From: Acidobacteriota bacterium
GTDB taxonomy: Bacteria > Acidobacteriota > Vicinamibacteria > Vicinamibacterales > SCN-69-37
Direction of reading: 5' to 3'
Assembly: GCA_009694745.1 (NCBI GenBank)
Contig: SHUF01000021.1
Location: 1-41,856, forward strand
DNA length: 41,856 nt
Of this stretch, positions 18,008-27,642 are shown piece by piece. The notes below the pieces were generated by a model. The model was not told the origin of the DNA, did not search any database, and saw only the letters and a program-made list of their open reading frames with translations. Position 1 is the first letter of the stretch. Every line of letters begins with the position of its first letter. A program made the position numbers and the translations under genes.

Positions 18008-18565
18008 GTGAGACACACACTCCATCGATTGGGCGGCCTCGCTCTGGTGAGCGCGCTGGTCATGATGCCGGCGCGATCGACGTCGCAAGTCCCACCACCC
18101 GTACCGCCGCCGGTGCCGCCAACCACCACACAGGCGCCGCCGCCCGGCGCCAAGCCCCTGGCGGGAGCCAAACCGCCGGCAGGGACCGAGGAGGAAAAAG
18201 AGGAGCCCGGCGTCCCGGCCGACTACACGTTTGCGTCTGGCGCAGGCATGTTGTTCTTCCATGTCCAGAAAGCCAGGGCAGCAGACTTCGAGGCCATCCT
18301 CGGGCGCATCCGCACCGCGCTGGATCAGGCCGAAGTGCCGATGCGCAAGCAGCAGGCGCTCAACTGGAAGATCTACAAATCAGCGGAAACATCCAAAGAC
18401 GCGGCCATCTTCGTCTTCATGTTCGACCCGGCCATCACCACGGCCAACTACGATCCGCTGCTGCTTCTGGCCGAGGTCCTGCCAGCCGAAGTACAACCCA
18501 TCTACGATCGGCTCAAAGCGGCGGTCATCAAAATCGAGCGGATGGGGTTGACGAAAATTCGGTAA
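18008..18565 (+). CDS. Secreted protein of unknown function, paralogue 2
   Basis: Protein of 185 residues. It has a signal peptide at about residues 1-26 (LGGLALVSALVMMPARSTSQ), a long Pro/Thr/Ala/Lys-rich linker (about 27-72), then a domain of about 110 residues resembling that of the preceding gene (GAGMLFFHVQKARAADFEAI; AAIFVFMFDPAITTANYD; LPAEVQPIYDRLKAA). The domain is soluble-looking, has no cysteines and shows no evident active site. GTG 18008 is chosen because AAGGTGG lies a few bases upstream and the signal peptide follows; GTG 17984 is possible but abuts the terminator's T-run. It is tail-to-tail with the small beta-barrel gene, 10 nt apart. The function is unknown. Confidence 0.7.
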   Translation: MRHTLHRLGGLALVSALVMMPARSTSQVPPPVPPPVPPTTTQAPPPGAKPLAGAKPPAGTEEEKEEPGVPADYTFASGAGMLFFHVQKARAADFEAILGRIRTALDQAEVPMRKQQALNWKIYKSAETSKDAAIFVFMFDPAITTANYDPLLLLAEVLPAEVQPIYDRLKAAVIKIERMGLTKIR

Positions 18566-18575
18566 AGACCAATCG

Positions 18576-19085
18576 TCAGAACGCCGCGTTGAGTCCAGCG
18601 TAGACGCGGTGGACGTTCTTGTAGAGCGGCTCTCCGCGAAGCCGGAACAGCCGGTAGTCCACGCGGAGTTTGAGCGGGCCAAGCAAGCCCATCTTCAAGC
18701 CGCCGCCGATGTTGAGGCCGACGTTGGTTTCCTGAAACGTCAGGCGGAGCGATTCGCGATAACCGCCGGCGCCTACCGTTCCATACAACTGGACGCCACC
18801 CGTGGGCGTTTGCACAATGGCGTTGATCATGCCCGTGCGCAGCCGCGGCGCCGAGTCGGCGTCTTTCTCCGAAATGTCGGAGTATTCCACCTCAAAGCCA
18901 ACGACAAGGAGCGTGACGCCAAAAGCAAGGCCTTTGGCCGTGCGGGTTGTCGAATTGCGGCTGGCGCCAAAGAAGGCCGTGATGTCGGCGGCCGCCGCAG
19001 CCGGTGTGGCCACGAAAATGACGGCCGTCAGCATGCCAACGATCAGGCGGCGGCCATGCCGCGCGAGCGAAAAGGATGTGGTCAT
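18576..19085 (-). CDS. Small predicted outer-membrane beta-barrel protein
   Basis: Protein of 169 residues with a signal peptide at about residues 1-33 (LIVGMLTAVIFVATPAAAAA). Alternating hydrophobic strands with Gly/aromatic turns follow: GLAFGVTLLVVGFEVEYSDI, GGVQLYGTVGAGGYRES, TNVGLNIGGGLKMGLLGPLK, LRVDYRLFRLRG. It ends in Phe (GLNAAF), the usual C-terminal BAM signal of outer-membrane barrels. It resembles OmpA/OmpW-like eight-stranded barrels in size and pattern, but no family was recognised. Met 19085 is preferred to an upstream in-frame start because the signal peptide begins there. It is divergent from the acyl-CoA dehydrogenase gene, with about 70 nt between starts. Confidence 0.72.
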   Translation of the reverse strand: MTTSFSLARHGRRLIVGMLTAVIFVATPAAAAADITAFFGASRNSTTRTAKGLAFGVTLLVVGFEVEYSDISEKDADSAPRLRTGMINAIVQTPTGGVQLYGTVGAGGYRESLRLTFQETNVGLNIGGGLKMGLLGPLKLRVDYRLFRLRGEPLYKNVHRVYAGLNAAF

Positions 19086-19156
19086 ACCCTCAGTATCGGC
19101 CGCGTAGGCACAATCGTGCACGGGTGAGCGGGGGGGCAACGTGATATTTTCTCCTG

Positions 19157-20302
19157 ATGGATCTGCGTCCAACCAGCGAACAAGCGATTCTCCGCCGTAC
19201 AGTCCGGGAATTCGCCGAAGCCGAAATCGGTCCCCACGTCATGGAATGGGACGAGGCCGAAGCGTTTCCGGACACGCTGGTGCATAAAATGGCCGCGCTC
19301 GGCTTGATGGGCATCCAGTTCCCCGAGAGCCTCGGCGGTGCAGGGATGTCGGCCATCGAATACTGCATCTGCATCGAGGAACTGGCGCGGGTGTGCCCGT
19401 CGGTGTCGCTCTCGGTAGTGGCGCACAACGGCCTCTGCACGTGGCACCTGCACATGTTCGGCAACGATGCCCAGCGGCAGCAGTACGTGGTGCCGCTCAT
19501 TCGCGGCGACTATCTGGGCGCCTGGGGACTCACAGAAAGCGGTGCCGGCAGCGACGCGGCTGCGATGCGGTGCTCGGCTCGCCGCGATGACGATGGCTGG
19601 GTCATCAACGGCTCCAAGCAATTCATCACCCACGGCGCAGTCGGCGGCGCCATCGTCGTCATGACCGTCACCGATCGGGCGAAGGGCAACAGGGGCATCT
19701 CGGCGTTTGTGGTCCCTCGCGGCACCAAGGGGATGAAGGCCGGCAAGAAGGAGCACAAACTCGGCATGCGCGCGAGCGATACGAGTGAAGTGTTGTTTGA
19801 AAATTGCTGGGTGCCGTCGGACGCCATGGTTGGCGACGAGGGGCAAGGGTTCCTCAATACCCTGCAGGTGCTGGACGCTGGGCGCATCGGCATCGCGGCG
19901 TTGGCCGTGGGCCTGGCGCAAGGCGCGTACGAAGCGGCGCTGCGGTACGCCAAGGAGCGCCGGCAGTTTGGACAGCCGATCGCGACGTTCCAGGCGATTC
20001 AGTGGAAGCTGGCCGACATGGCCACCCGCATCGAGGCCGCTCGGCTGCTGACCTATCGCGCGGCTTGGCTGAAAGACCAGGGCGTGACCAGGACGGGCCG
20101 TGAGTCGTCGATGGCGAAGTTGTACTCGAGCGAAATCGCGGTGCGCGCAGCCGAGGAGTCTGTCCAGATTCATGGCGGCTACGGCTTCATGAAAGACTAT
20201 CCGGCCGAGAAATTCTTCCGCGACGTGAAACTCTGCACCATCGGTGAGGGCACGAGCGAAATTCAGCGACTGGTCATCGCCCGACAGTTGCTGGGACGAT
20301 GA
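19157..20302 (+). CDS. Acyl-CoA dehydrogenase (SCAD/BCAD type)
   Basis: FAD-dependent alpha,beta-dehydrogenase of 381 residues, normal for the family. Signatures present: [17 protein letters not shown] in the middle beta domain, [20 protein letters not shown], and the C-terminal [21 protein letters not shown]. The catalytic glutamate is Glu364 in [10 protein letters not shown]. It feeds electrons to ETF. Neighbouring MeaB-epimerase and enoyl-CoA hydratase genes suggest short- or branched-chain acyl-CoA breakdown to propionyl-CoA, though substrate cannot be read directly. ATG 19157 follows TATTTT by 6 nt, which would make a leaderless message; TCTCCTG is not a Shine-Dalgarno sequence. Its stop overlaps the next start (ATGA). 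Confidence 0.93.
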   Translation: MDLRPTSEQAILRRTVREFAEAEIGPHVMEWDEAEAFPDTLVHKMAALGLMGIQFPESLGGAGMSAIEYCICIEELARVCPSVSLSVVAHNGLCTWHLHMFGNDAQRQQYVVPLIRGDYLGAWGLTESGAGSDAAAMRCSARRDDDGWVINGSKQFITHGAVGGAIVVMTVTDRAKGNRGISAFVVPRGTKGMKAGKKEHKLGMRASDTSEVLFENCWVPSDAMVGDEGQGFLNTLQVLDAGRIGIAALAVGLAQGAYEAALRYAKERRQFGQPIATFQAIQWKLADMATRIEAARLLTYRAAWLKDQGVTRTGRESSMAKLYSSEIAVRAAEESVQIHGGYGFMKDYPAEKFFRDVKLCTIGEGTSEIQRLVIARQLLGR

Positions 20303-21819
20303 TGGCGTCGCAGCCGTTGTCAGACCGTGTGCTCGCGCGTGACCCAAGAGCGATTGCCCGGGGTATCTCGCTCATCGAAGACGAAACACCCGAGGGCGCT
20401 CTGCTCGTTGGCCGCATCTTCGCGCACACGGGCCGCGCGTATCTCGTGGGGATCACCGGCCCTCCGGGCGCCGGCAAGAGCACCCTTGTGGACCGGCTCA
20501 TCTCGAATCTTCGCAAAGAGGGAAAGACGGTCGGTGTGCTCGCCGTGGATCCGACGAGTCCTTTTAGCGGCGGCGCGATCCTCGGCGATCGCATTCGCAT
20601 GCAGGTCCACGCCGAAGATTCCGGTGTCTTTATTCGCAGCATGGCGACGCGCGGCCATCTCGGCGGGCTGGCCCGCACCACCGCCGAGGCAGCGATTGTC
20701 CTGGACGCGGCCGGCTACGACGTCGTGATTATCGAGACCGTCGGCGTCGGCCAGGACGAAGTGGACATCGTGCGCATGGCCGACGTGTCGGTGGTGACGC
20801 TGGTGCCCGGCACCGGAGACGAAGTGCAGGCGCTCAAGGCCGGCATCATGGAAATTGCCGACATCTTCGTGGTGAACAAGTCCGACCGCGAAGGCGCGGA
20901 CCGCACGGTCGCGTCCATCGAGGTGATGCTGGCCACCGACGAGGCAATGGGCGAGGGCTGGCGGCCGCCGGTGCTGCGCACTGAAGCCACCACCGGCCGC
21001 GGCATCGACGAATTGCTGGCGATGATCGAGCGCTTCCGCGAGCAGTCGTCCGATACGCTCGGCTCGCGCCGACGTGCACGCGGCGAGTGGCGCCTGCGCG
21101 AAATTCTCAGCCGCCGGTTTATGCAGCACCTCGAGCACAACGTGCTCGCCCCCGGCGAGTTCGGCCAGTGGCTGGACCGCATCAGCGCGCGCGAGACCGA
21201 TCCCTACTCGGCGGCCGCTGAAATGACGTCGGGTGTCTTTTTGACGCCCGACGTCATTTCAGCGGCCGTTCAAGTCGGGGGATCGAGTCCGGCAGGGGGA
21301 CGGGTGTCTACCTGTGGGAAACTCGACGAGGCAACAACGAGTTTTCCACAGGTAGACACCCGTCCCCTTTCTTCCCACCCCCCGACCCATGGCGCAGACA
21401 CCCGACTCACCATCGACCATGTCGGCATCGCCGTTTCCGACGTGGACGCCTCGCTGAAGTTCTTCACCGGCGTCCTTGGCCTGACGTCGGGCGAGACGGA
21501 AGACATCAAGAGCCAGAACACCAGGGTCCGGTTCATTGATACGGGCGATGCCAAGTTGGAACTGGTGGAATCTCTCGCGCCAGACTCAGCGATCGGCAAG
21601 TACATCGACAAGCGCGGGCCCGGGTTGCATCACGTTGCGCTGCGGGTGCCCGATATCCAGGCGGCGATGGCGCGAGTGGTGGCCGCAGGTGTGCGGATGA
21701 TCGATCAGGTACCTCGGCAAGGTGCGCACGGTTCACTCATCGCGTTTGTGCATCCGGGTGATACCCACGGAGTGCTCGTGGAACTGAAACAACTGGCTGT
21801 CGCGCCGGAGGGTCACTGA
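20299..21819 (+). CDS. MeaB GTPase fused to methylmalonyl-CoA epimerase
   Basis: One open frame of 506 codons with two domains. Residues about 1-311 are MeaB/ArgK-type GTPase, the chaperone of methylmalonyl-CoA mutase: G1 GPPGAGKST near 54, then [43 protein letters not shown] and the usual end [10 protein letters not shown]. Residues about 372-506 are a vicinal-oxygen-chelate epimerase with metal-ligand candidates in [17 protein letters not shown] and GVLVELKQ. The linker of about 60 residues is encoded by two back-to-back palindromes (annotated separately), and its sequence is unlike either family. The mutase itself is not in the window. The fusion makes functional sense because both act on the same mutase step, but internal initiation of the epimerase (GTG 21304) cannot be excluded. 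ATG 20299 overlaps the upstream stop. Confidence 0.85.
   Translation: MMASQPLSDRVLARDPRAIARGISLIEDETPEGALLVGRIFAHTGRAYLVGITGPPGAGKSTLVDRLISNLRKEGKTVGVLAVDPTSPFSGGAILGDRIRMQVHAEDSGVFIRSMATRGHLGGLARTTAEAAIVLDAAGYDVVIIETVGVGQDEVDIVRMADVSVVTLVPGTGDEVQALKAGIMEIADIFVVNKSDREGADRTVASIEVMLATDEAMGEGWRPPVLRTEATTGRGIDELLAMIERFREQSSDTLGSRRRARGEWRLREILSRRFMQHLEHNVLAPGEFGQWLDRISARETDPYSAAAEMTSGVFLTPDVISAAVQVGGSSPAGGRVSTCGKLDEATTSFPQVDTRPLSSHPPTHGADTRLTIDHVGIAVSDVDASLKFFTGVLGLTSGETEDIKSQNTRVRFIDTGDAKLELVESLAPDSAIGKYIDKRGPGLHHVALRVPDIQAAMARVVAAGVRMIDQVPRQGAHGSLIAFVHPGDTHGVLVELKQLAVAPEGH
21212..21268. repeat. 26-bp palindrome at the end of the MeaB domain
   Basis: Arms 21212-21237 and 21243-21268 are reverse complements with one mismatch (a G-U pair in RNA), around a TTTTT loop. 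The right arm looks like an inverted copy of the last MeaB codons (GAAATGACGTCGGG against CCCGACGTCATTTC). It is transcribed and translated in frame. Confidence 0.85.
21296..21367. repeat. 30-bp inverted repeat in the MeaB-epimerase linker
   Basis: Arms 21296-21325 (starting GGGGACGGGTGTCTACCTGT) and 21338-21367 match with one mismatch; the loop is 12 nt. It resembles a REP/MITE-type palindromic element that has landed in frame. Flanking GTCGGGGG (21275-21282) and CCCCCCGAC (21377-21385) could extend the inverted symmetry imperfectly. Confidence 0.85.
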
Positions 21820-21820
21820 C

Positions 21821-22653
21821 GTGAAGCTCGGCGACTGTGAATTGATCTCGCTCTCCGACGGCACATTCCGGCTCGATGGTGGCGCCATGTTCGGCGTGGT
21901 GCCAAAGACGATGTGGCAGAAGAGGACGACAGCGGATGAGAAGAACCGGATTCCATTGGGGTTGCGGCCGCTGCTTGTGCGGACGCCGCAACAGACGGTG
22001 CTGATTGACTCCGGCATTGGCGACAAGATGCCGCCCAAGCTGGCGGACATTTATGCGATCGATCGGACGCGCCACCTCGACCATTCGCTGGGCGACGCGG
22101 GCCTGACCGCCGATGACATCACCGTGGTCATCGCCAGCCACCTGCACTTCGATCACTTCGGCGGATCCACGAAACGCGAAGGCGACGCGATCGTTCCGAG
22201 GTTTCGGAACGCCCGATATCTGATCCGGCGCGACGAGTGGCACGATGCCACGCACACGCACGAGCGCAACCGCGCCAGCTACCTGCCCGAAAATTTCCTG
22301 CCGCTCGCTGAAGCCGGCGTGGTGGATTTCATCGAAGGGGACGGCGAGGTGCTGCCGGGCATCAGTGTGTGGCAGACCGGCGGCCATTGCCTCCACCATT
22401 CGTGGATTCGCATTCAGTCCGGTGGCCGCACGGCGGCGTTCGTGGCTGACCTGATCCCGACCACCGCGCATCTGGACGAGCCGTGGATCATGGGCTACGA
22501 CCTCTATCCAATGGACACGTTTTATTACAAACAGCGCTTCCTGCGCGAAGCCATCGACGGCGAGTACGTGGTGTTCTTCGAACACGACCCGGCCATTCCC
22601 GCCGGCATCATCCGCGAAAAAGACGGCCGCCGGTTCATCGATACGGAGATTGC

Positions 22654-22657
<4 letters not shown>
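21821..22657 (+). CDS. Metallo-beta-lactamase-fold hydrolase
   Basis: Protein of 278 residues. The zinc-binding signature is ASHLHFDHFGG near residue 105-115, with further ligands expected in TGGHCLHHS, in VADLIPT (Asp) and in FFEHDP (His). The N-terminal part MFGVVPKTMW and the overall length resemble AHL-lactonase-like or AttM-type members of the fold, but substrate cannot be assigned. It is predicted cytoplasmic, with no signal peptide. GTG 21821 follows directly after the epimerase stop (21819), and its own stop overlaps the mtnP ATG, so it sits mid-operon. The neighbours suggest a thioester or nucleoside-related hydrolase, which remains inference. Confidence 0.85.
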
Positions 22658-23555
<898 letters not shown>

Positions 23556-23559
<4 letters not shown>

Positions 23560-24497
23560 AGATCATCGTCACTGGCTCCATCGCGTTCGATTACCTGATG
23601 TCGTTTCCGGGCAAGTTCACGGAACACCTGCTGCCCGAACACTTTTCGCGCGTGAGTCTCAGTTTCCTGGTGGACACGATGGACAAGCGCCGTGGCGGGT
23701 GCGCGCCGAACATCGCGTACACGCTGGCGTTGCTCGGCGAGCGGCCCAGACTGATGGCCACGGCCGGCCAGGATTTCGGCGACTATCGGCGCTGGCTCGA
23801 CGCAGCCGGCGTGGATACGTCGCTCGTACGCGAGATTGACGGCAAGTTCACCGCGTCGTTTTTCTGCAACACGGATGAGGCCAACAACCAGATTGCGTCG
23901 TTCTACACCGGAGCCATGGCGGACGCATCGGAGTTGTCGTTTCGCACAGTTGAGCGGCCGGATCTGGTGATCATTTCGCCGAATGATCCGGCTGCCATGG
24001 TGCAGTACGCCGAAGAGTGCCGGGCGCTCGACATCCACTACATGTTCGACCCGGGCCAGCAGTGCGCGCGCATGTCGGGCGACGAGCTGCGCGATGGCAT
24101 CCGGGGCGCGTCCTACGTCATCTGCAACGACTACGAGTTTGAGCTGATTCGCCAGAAGACCGGCATGAGTGAAGCCGACGTACTCGACGAGGCTGGCGTG
24201 CTGATTGTGACAAAGGGCGAGAAGGGGTCATCCATTCTGCAGAAGGGTCTGCAGATTGATGTGCCTGCCGTGGAGCCCACGCGCCTGGCGGATCCGACCG
24301 GCGTGGGTGACGCGTATCGCGGCGGGTTCCTGAAGGGCCTGGCTGTGTCCGCGCCATTGGATGTGTGCGCCCAAATCGGCTCAGTGGCCGCCACCTACGC
24401 GCTTGAACACCTTGGCGGCTCCAGCCATGCCTACAGCTGGACCGAGTTCGAGGATCGATACGAAACCCACTTTGGCCCGCTGATTCTGGTGGATTGA
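23556..24497 (+). CDS. PfkB-family carbohydrate/nucleoside kinase, probable adenosine kinase
   Basis: Ribokinase-fold kinase of 313 residues. It opens with VTGSIAFDYLM and RRGGCAPNIAYTLALLG (substrate glycine pair). The C-terminal PfkB signature DPTGVGDAYRGGFLKG carries the catalytic Asp; VTKGEKGS precedes it. The N-terminal SIAFDYLMSFPGKF and the overall pattern resemble bacterial adenosine kinases, and the position directly after mtnP suggests nucleoside salvage, but ribokinase or another sugar kinase is possible. ATG 23556 overlaps the mtnP stop (ATGA), indicating translational coupling. Confidence 0.85.
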
Positions 24498-24964
24498 TGC
24501 TGACCCGGGTGCTGGTCGCGGCGGTCATCGCGTGGCCACTGGTCGCGGGTGCCGCGCTGTGGCAGCGAGTGAGCCACCCGCACGACGGGCCGGGATGGGC
24601 GAGCGTGGTTTATCTCGTCGCCGGGCAGGTGTGTCATCAGCGGCCCGAGCGGTCGTTTGAGACCGGCGGCGTGGCGTGGCCTGTCTGCGCGCGATGTACG
24701 GGGTTGTATTTGGCCGCGCCTTTTGGCGCCCTGTTGGCGCTTGGGCGCGCTGGGAAGAGCCGCGGCCTTGAGGTTCAGGCCGCGCTACGAGGAGCGCGTG
24801 GGCTCGTGGCGCTTGCGGCGGTGCCCACCGCGCTCACGCTCGCGTGGGAGTGGGGTGGCCTGGGAACGCCGCCCAATCTTTGGCGGCTGCTCACGGCCCT
24901 GCCTCTGGGGATGGCCGTCGCGTTCGTCGTGATTCAAGTGACGCGGCCCAATCAGGTACACTGA
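24497..24964 (+). CDS. DUF2085 family membrane protein
   Basis: Protein of 155 residues with about four hydrophobic segments. It carries the DUF2085 hallmarks: GQVCHQRPERSF near residue 40-51 and VCARCTGLYLAAPFGALLA about 15 residues later. The conserved His and Cys residues could bind a metal, but the family has no established function that I know of. ATG 24497 overlaps the last base of the kinase stop (TGATG). Two further small membrane proteins and a VanZ protein follow. Confidence 0.85.
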   Translation: MLTRVLVAAVIAWPLVAGAALWQRVSHPHDGPGWASVVYLVAGQVCHQRPERSFETGGVAWPVCARCTGLYLAAPFGALLALGRAGKSRGLEVQAALRGARGLVALAAVPTALTLAWEWGGLGTPPNLWRLLTALPLGMAVAFVVIQVTRPNQVH

Positions 24965-24970
24965 CGAGTT

Positions 24971-25396
24971 ATGGCGGCGCCCCGTAAACCCATCAGCAAG
25001 GCCTCGATGCCCGCAATCGCCCGTCCCAGCGTTGCGCTGACGTGCGTCTTGGCTTGGGTGTTTCCCGGAGCCGGCCACATGCTGCAGGGCCAGGCCGGCA
25101 AGGCGTTGGTGTTTGGCACCATGCTGCTGTCGATGTACGTCCTGGGCCTGGCGTTCGGCGGACGGCTGTTCCCGTTTCAGAGTGTTGAACCGTTGATGCT
25201 CCTCGCGGCCGCCGCCCAGTGGATGATTGGCGCGACGCGGCTGGTGGCAGGCTGGGCCGGTTACGGCGGCGGCGATGTTGTTGCCGCGTCCTACGAATAC
25301 GGCAACACGTTTCTCATCGTGGCCGGGCTCATGAATGTGCTGGTGATCTTCGATGCCGCCGATGTCGCCCGCGGTGGGAAGGTGGACACGCCGTGA
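24971..25396 (+). CDS. Small polytopic membrane protein, DUF6677-like
   Basis: Protein of 141 residues with a basic N-terminus and about three to four hydrophobic helices (VALTCVLAWVFPGAGHML; KALVFGTMLLSMYVLGLAF; EPLMLLAAAAQWMIG; NTFLIVAGLMNVLVIFD). The WVFPGAGHMLQGQAGKAL segment recalls TM2-like small membrane proteins; I associate the whole with DUF6677, moderately sure. A TACACT hexamer 8 nt before ATG 24971 could be a -10 box for a leaderless message, and no Shine-Dalgarno sequence is visible. It overlaps the start of the next small gene (GTGA). Confidence 0.72.
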   Translation: MAAPRKPISKASMPAIARPSVALTCVLAWVFPGAGHMLQGQAGKALVFGTMLLSMYVLGLAFGGRLFPFQSVEPLMLLAAAAQWMIGATRLVAGWAGYGGGDVVAASYEYGNTFLIVAGLMNVLVIFDAADVARGGKVDTP

Positions 25397-25566
25397 CGAG
25401 TCACCTGGGCCTGCTGATCCTGTTCGCCGCGCTGGTGTCTCCCGTATTCGCGGCCTTGCATCGCGACGACCTCCAGACTGGGCTGCGGTTTGCCGCTCGG
25501 TTATTCGGCGCGCTTGTGGGTGGCGCGCTGCTGCTCGGCTGGGTGCTGTATCTCGCGTTCAATTGA
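25393..25566 (+). CDS. Very small membrane protein, unknown function
   Basis: A 57-residue frame starting at GTG 25393, overlapping the previous stop by four bases. Two hydrophobic stretches (HLGLLILFAALVSPVFAALH and ALVGGALLLGWVLYLAFN) flank a short polar hinge (RDDLQTGLRFAAR). Coupling to the upstream gene and the clean two-helix pattern support a real gene. No family was recognised. Confidence 0.62.
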   Translation: MTSHLGLLILFAALVSPVFAALHRDDLQTGLRFAARLFGALVGGALLLGWVLYLAFN

Positions 25567-25585
25567 GTCCGCTGAGTCGCGGGCG

Positions 25586-25963
25586 GTGAAGCTCGCCTGG
25601 AGTTGGGGCCCCGTCGTCCTGTGGATGGCCGCGACGTTTGCCGCATCCCATCGATCGGCCATCGCCATCCCATTCGGCGTGCCTGACTATGTGGCCCATG
25701 CGCTGGGTTATGCCGGACTCGGGGCCTTGCTCGTGCGGGCGCTCGGGGGAGGGCCGCTCGGTTCCATGACCCGGTCGTTGATTGTGCCTGCCGCGCTCAT
25801 CGGCGCCCTCTACGGCTTGAGCGACGAATTTCACCAATCGTTTATTCCCGGACGCATGGCCTCCGTCGGAGACCTTGCGGCCGATGCCATCGGGTCACTG
25901 GGCGGCGCCGCCGCTGCCGCCGCGATGGGCGCGTTCGTCCGGCGGATGAGGGGGCGGGTATAA
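25586..25963 (+). CDS. VanZ-like family protein
   Basis: Protein of 125 residues with about four transmembrane segments and the VanZ signature YGLSDEFHQSFIPGRMASVGDLAAD in two parts (GLSDEFHQSF, then GRMASVGDL). VanZ-like proteins are membrane proteins of uncertain function; VanZ itself confers low-level teicoplanin resistance. GTG 25586 is chosen as the start nearest the first helix (LAWSWGPVVLWMAATFAAS); no strong ribosome-binding site is seen. It closes the run of small membrane-protein genes. Confidence 0.85.
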   Translation: MKLAWSWGPVVLWMAATFAASHRSAIAIPFGVPDYVAHALGYAGLGALLVRALGGGPLGSMTRSLIVPAALIGALYGLSDEFHQSFIPGRMASVGDLAADAIGSLGGAAAAAAMGAFVRRMRGRV

Positions 25964-25974
25964 TCAAGCGCGCA
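25959..25974 (+). promoter_or_regulatory. -10 box close to the enoyl-CoA hydratase start
   Basis: A perfect TATAAT (25959-25964) lies 9 nt before ATG 25974. Transcription would begin at or within a few bases of the start codon, giving a leaderless or nearly leaderless mRNA. A weak TTCGTC (25934-25939) could be the -35. Confidence 0.6.
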
Positions 25975-26756
25975 TGTCCTTTGAAAATATCCTCATAGAG
26001 CGCGAGGGCGCTGTGACCACCATCACCCTGAATCGCCCCAAAGTCCTGAATGCGCTCAACGCGCAGACCCTTGATGAATTGACGACGGCCTTTGAGGCGG
26101 TTGCGGCAGATGCCGAGACGCGCGTAGTGATCCTGACGGGCGCCGGCGACAAGTCATTCGTGGCCGGTGCGGACATCAACGAACTCGCGGTGCAGACGCC
26201 CGTGGGCGGTCGCGATCATGCGCGTCGCGGGCAGCGGTTGTTCGATCGCATCGAACGGCTGGGCAAGCCCGTCGTAGCGGCCGTGAATGGGTTCGCCCTC
26301 GGCGGCGGGTGTGAGCTCGCGATGGCGTGCACGATGCGTATCGCGGCCGACACGGCGCGGTTCGGTCAGCCCGAGATCAACCTGGGGATCATTCCCGGGT
26401 ATGCTGGTTCACAGCGGCTGCCGCGATTGGTCGGCCGTGGCCGCGCCCAGGAATTGTTGCTGACCGGCGACATGATTGGCGCCGACGAGGCGCATCGCAT
26501 CGGCCTGGTCAATCGCGTGGTGCCCGCCGCGCAGTTGATGGACGAAACGCGGAAACTGGCACAGACGCTGGCCACCAAAGCACCTGTGGCCGTGCGTTAC
26601 ATCCTCGACGCGGTGGCCACCGGCGCCGATATGGCGTTTGCCGAGGCCGAGGATCACGAGGCCACGTTGTTTGGCCTGGTCTCCACCACCGACGACATGC
26701 GTGAAGGCACGCGGGCGTTTCTCGAAAAGCGCAAGCCGACGTTCACCGGAAAATAG
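25974..26756 (+). CDS. Enoyl-CoA hydratase/isomerase (crotonase family)
   Basis: Crotonase-fold protein of 260 residues. The oxyanion-hole segment AGADINELA, NGFALGGGCELAMAC (first catalytic Glu) and RFGQPEINLGIIPGYAGSQRLPRL (second Glu, in PEI) fit true hydratases, which hydrate trans-2-enoyl-CoA in beta-oxidation. The C-terminal ending TEGxxAFLEKRKP-like segment (REGTRAFLEKRKPTFTGK) is standard. It likely works with the acyl-CoA dehydrogenase encoded 6 kb upstream. It has its own putative promoter and heads a run with ribH, nusB and lysS. Confidence 0.93.
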   Translation: MSFENILIEREGAVTTITLNRPKVLNALNAQTLDELTTAFEAVAADAETRVVILTGAGDKSFVAGADINELAVQTPVGGRDHARRGQRLFDRIERLGKPVVAAVNGFALGGGCELAMACTMRIAADTARFGQPEINLGIIPGYAGSQRLPRLVGRGRAQELLLTGDMIGADEAHRIGLVNRVVPAAQLMDETRKLAQTLATKAPVAVRYILDAVATGADMAFAEAEDHEATLFGLVSTTDDMREGTRAFLEKRKPTFTGK

Positions 26757-26759
26757 CGG

Positions 26760-27215
26760 ATGCCGACCCGAGTAGCCCTGGTCGTCTCCCGGTACCACAA
26801 CTTCGTCACCAGCGGACTGGAGGCGGGCGCACGCGCGGCATTGCGCGACGCCGGCGTGTTGGAACAGGACATTGTCACGTTTGCGGTCCCGGGTGCGTAT
26901 GAGTTGGCGCAGGCGGCACAACGGGTGGCCGAAGGGGATGGGTGGGACGCGGTCGTGTGCCTGGGCTGCCTCATCCGTGGTGAGACACCGCACTTTGACT
27001 ACATCGCTACCGCCGCAGCCGAAGGCATCATGCGCGCCGCACAGGCGACTGGTGTCCCGATCGCGTTTGGCGTGTTGACGACCAACACGGCGGAAGAAGC
27101 GCTGGCGCGTGCTGGCGACGGTCCCGCGAACAAGGGACGGGAGTCAGCCACGGCCGCGCTCGAAATGGCGCGGCTCTACCAGTCGTTGCCGATGCGGCCG
27201 GGGTTTGCCTCGTGA
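26760..27215 (+). CDS. ribH: 6,7-dimethyl-8-ribityllumazine synthase
   Basis: Riboflavin pathway enzyme of 151 residues that condenses the pyrimidinedione with dihydroxybutanone phosphate. Motifs: RYHNFVTSGL, VPGAYELAQAAQ and CLGCLIRGETPHFDYIA, the last holding the catalytic His. VPIAFGVLTTNT and NKGRESATAALEM complete the family pattern. Length is typical of the pentamer/icosahedral enzyme. The gene starts 3 nt after the enoyl-CoA hydratase stop and overlaps nusB (GTGA), the common ribH-nusB arrangement. Confidence 0.96.
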   Translation: MPTRVALVVSRYHNFVTSGLEAGARAALRDAGVLEQDIVTFAVPGAYELAQAAQRVAEGDGWDAVVCLGCLIRGETPHFDYIATAAAEGIMRAAQATGVPIAFGVLTTNTAEEALARAGDGPANKGRESATAALEMARLYQSLPMRPGFAS

Positions 27216-27634
27216 ACAAGACGCCACGCCACCGGGCGCGTGAGGCCGCCCTGCAGGCGCTGTATTTTTGGGAGGTCGGCGGCACGGCGCCCGACGAGGC
27301 GCTTGATGGCGTGTTTGCCGAGCACCTGCCCGAGGCGACGGATGCCGTTCGTGCGTTTGCTGAAGTGCTGATGCGCGGGGCAGTGGCGCACCATCAGGAA
27401 ATCGACGCACTGATCGAGAAACAGGCGAGTCACTGGCGCCTCGAGCGTCTTGCGCTGATGGACAAACTGATCCTGCGCCTCGCTGTGTGGGAACTGCGAC
27501 ACCAGCCCGAGACGCCGCCGGCGGTGATCGTAAATGAGGCGCTGGAACTCGCCCGCACGTTCAGCGCCGACGAATCGGTCAAGTTCGTGAACGGGGTGCT
27601 GGACGGAATTCGGCGTTCATTGTTGGTGGGGTAA
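27212..27634 (+). CDS. nusB: Transcription antitermination factor NusB
   Basis: All-helical antitermination factor of 140 residues that binds boxA RNA with NusE (S10) in rRNA operon transcription. RHRAREAALQALYFWE at the N-terminus, LERLALMDKLILRLAVWEL and VIVNEALELARTFSADESVKFVNGVLDGI at the C-terminus (read as two parts) are standard. GTG 27212 overlaps the ribH stop by four bases, implying coupled translation. lysS follows 8 nt later. Confidence 0.96.
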   Translation: MNKTPRHRAREAALQALYFWEVGGTAPDEALDGVFAEHLPEATDAVRAFAEVLMRGAVAHHQEIDALIEKQASHWRLERLALMDKLILRLAVWELRHQPETPPAVIVNEALELARTFSADESVKFVNGVLDGIRRSLLVG

Positions 27635-27642
27635 TCGTTGTT

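Noticed and set aside
21389..21400. ATG 21389 as an independent start for the epimerase
   Set aside because: It is in a different frame from the epimerase domain, so it cannot initiate it.
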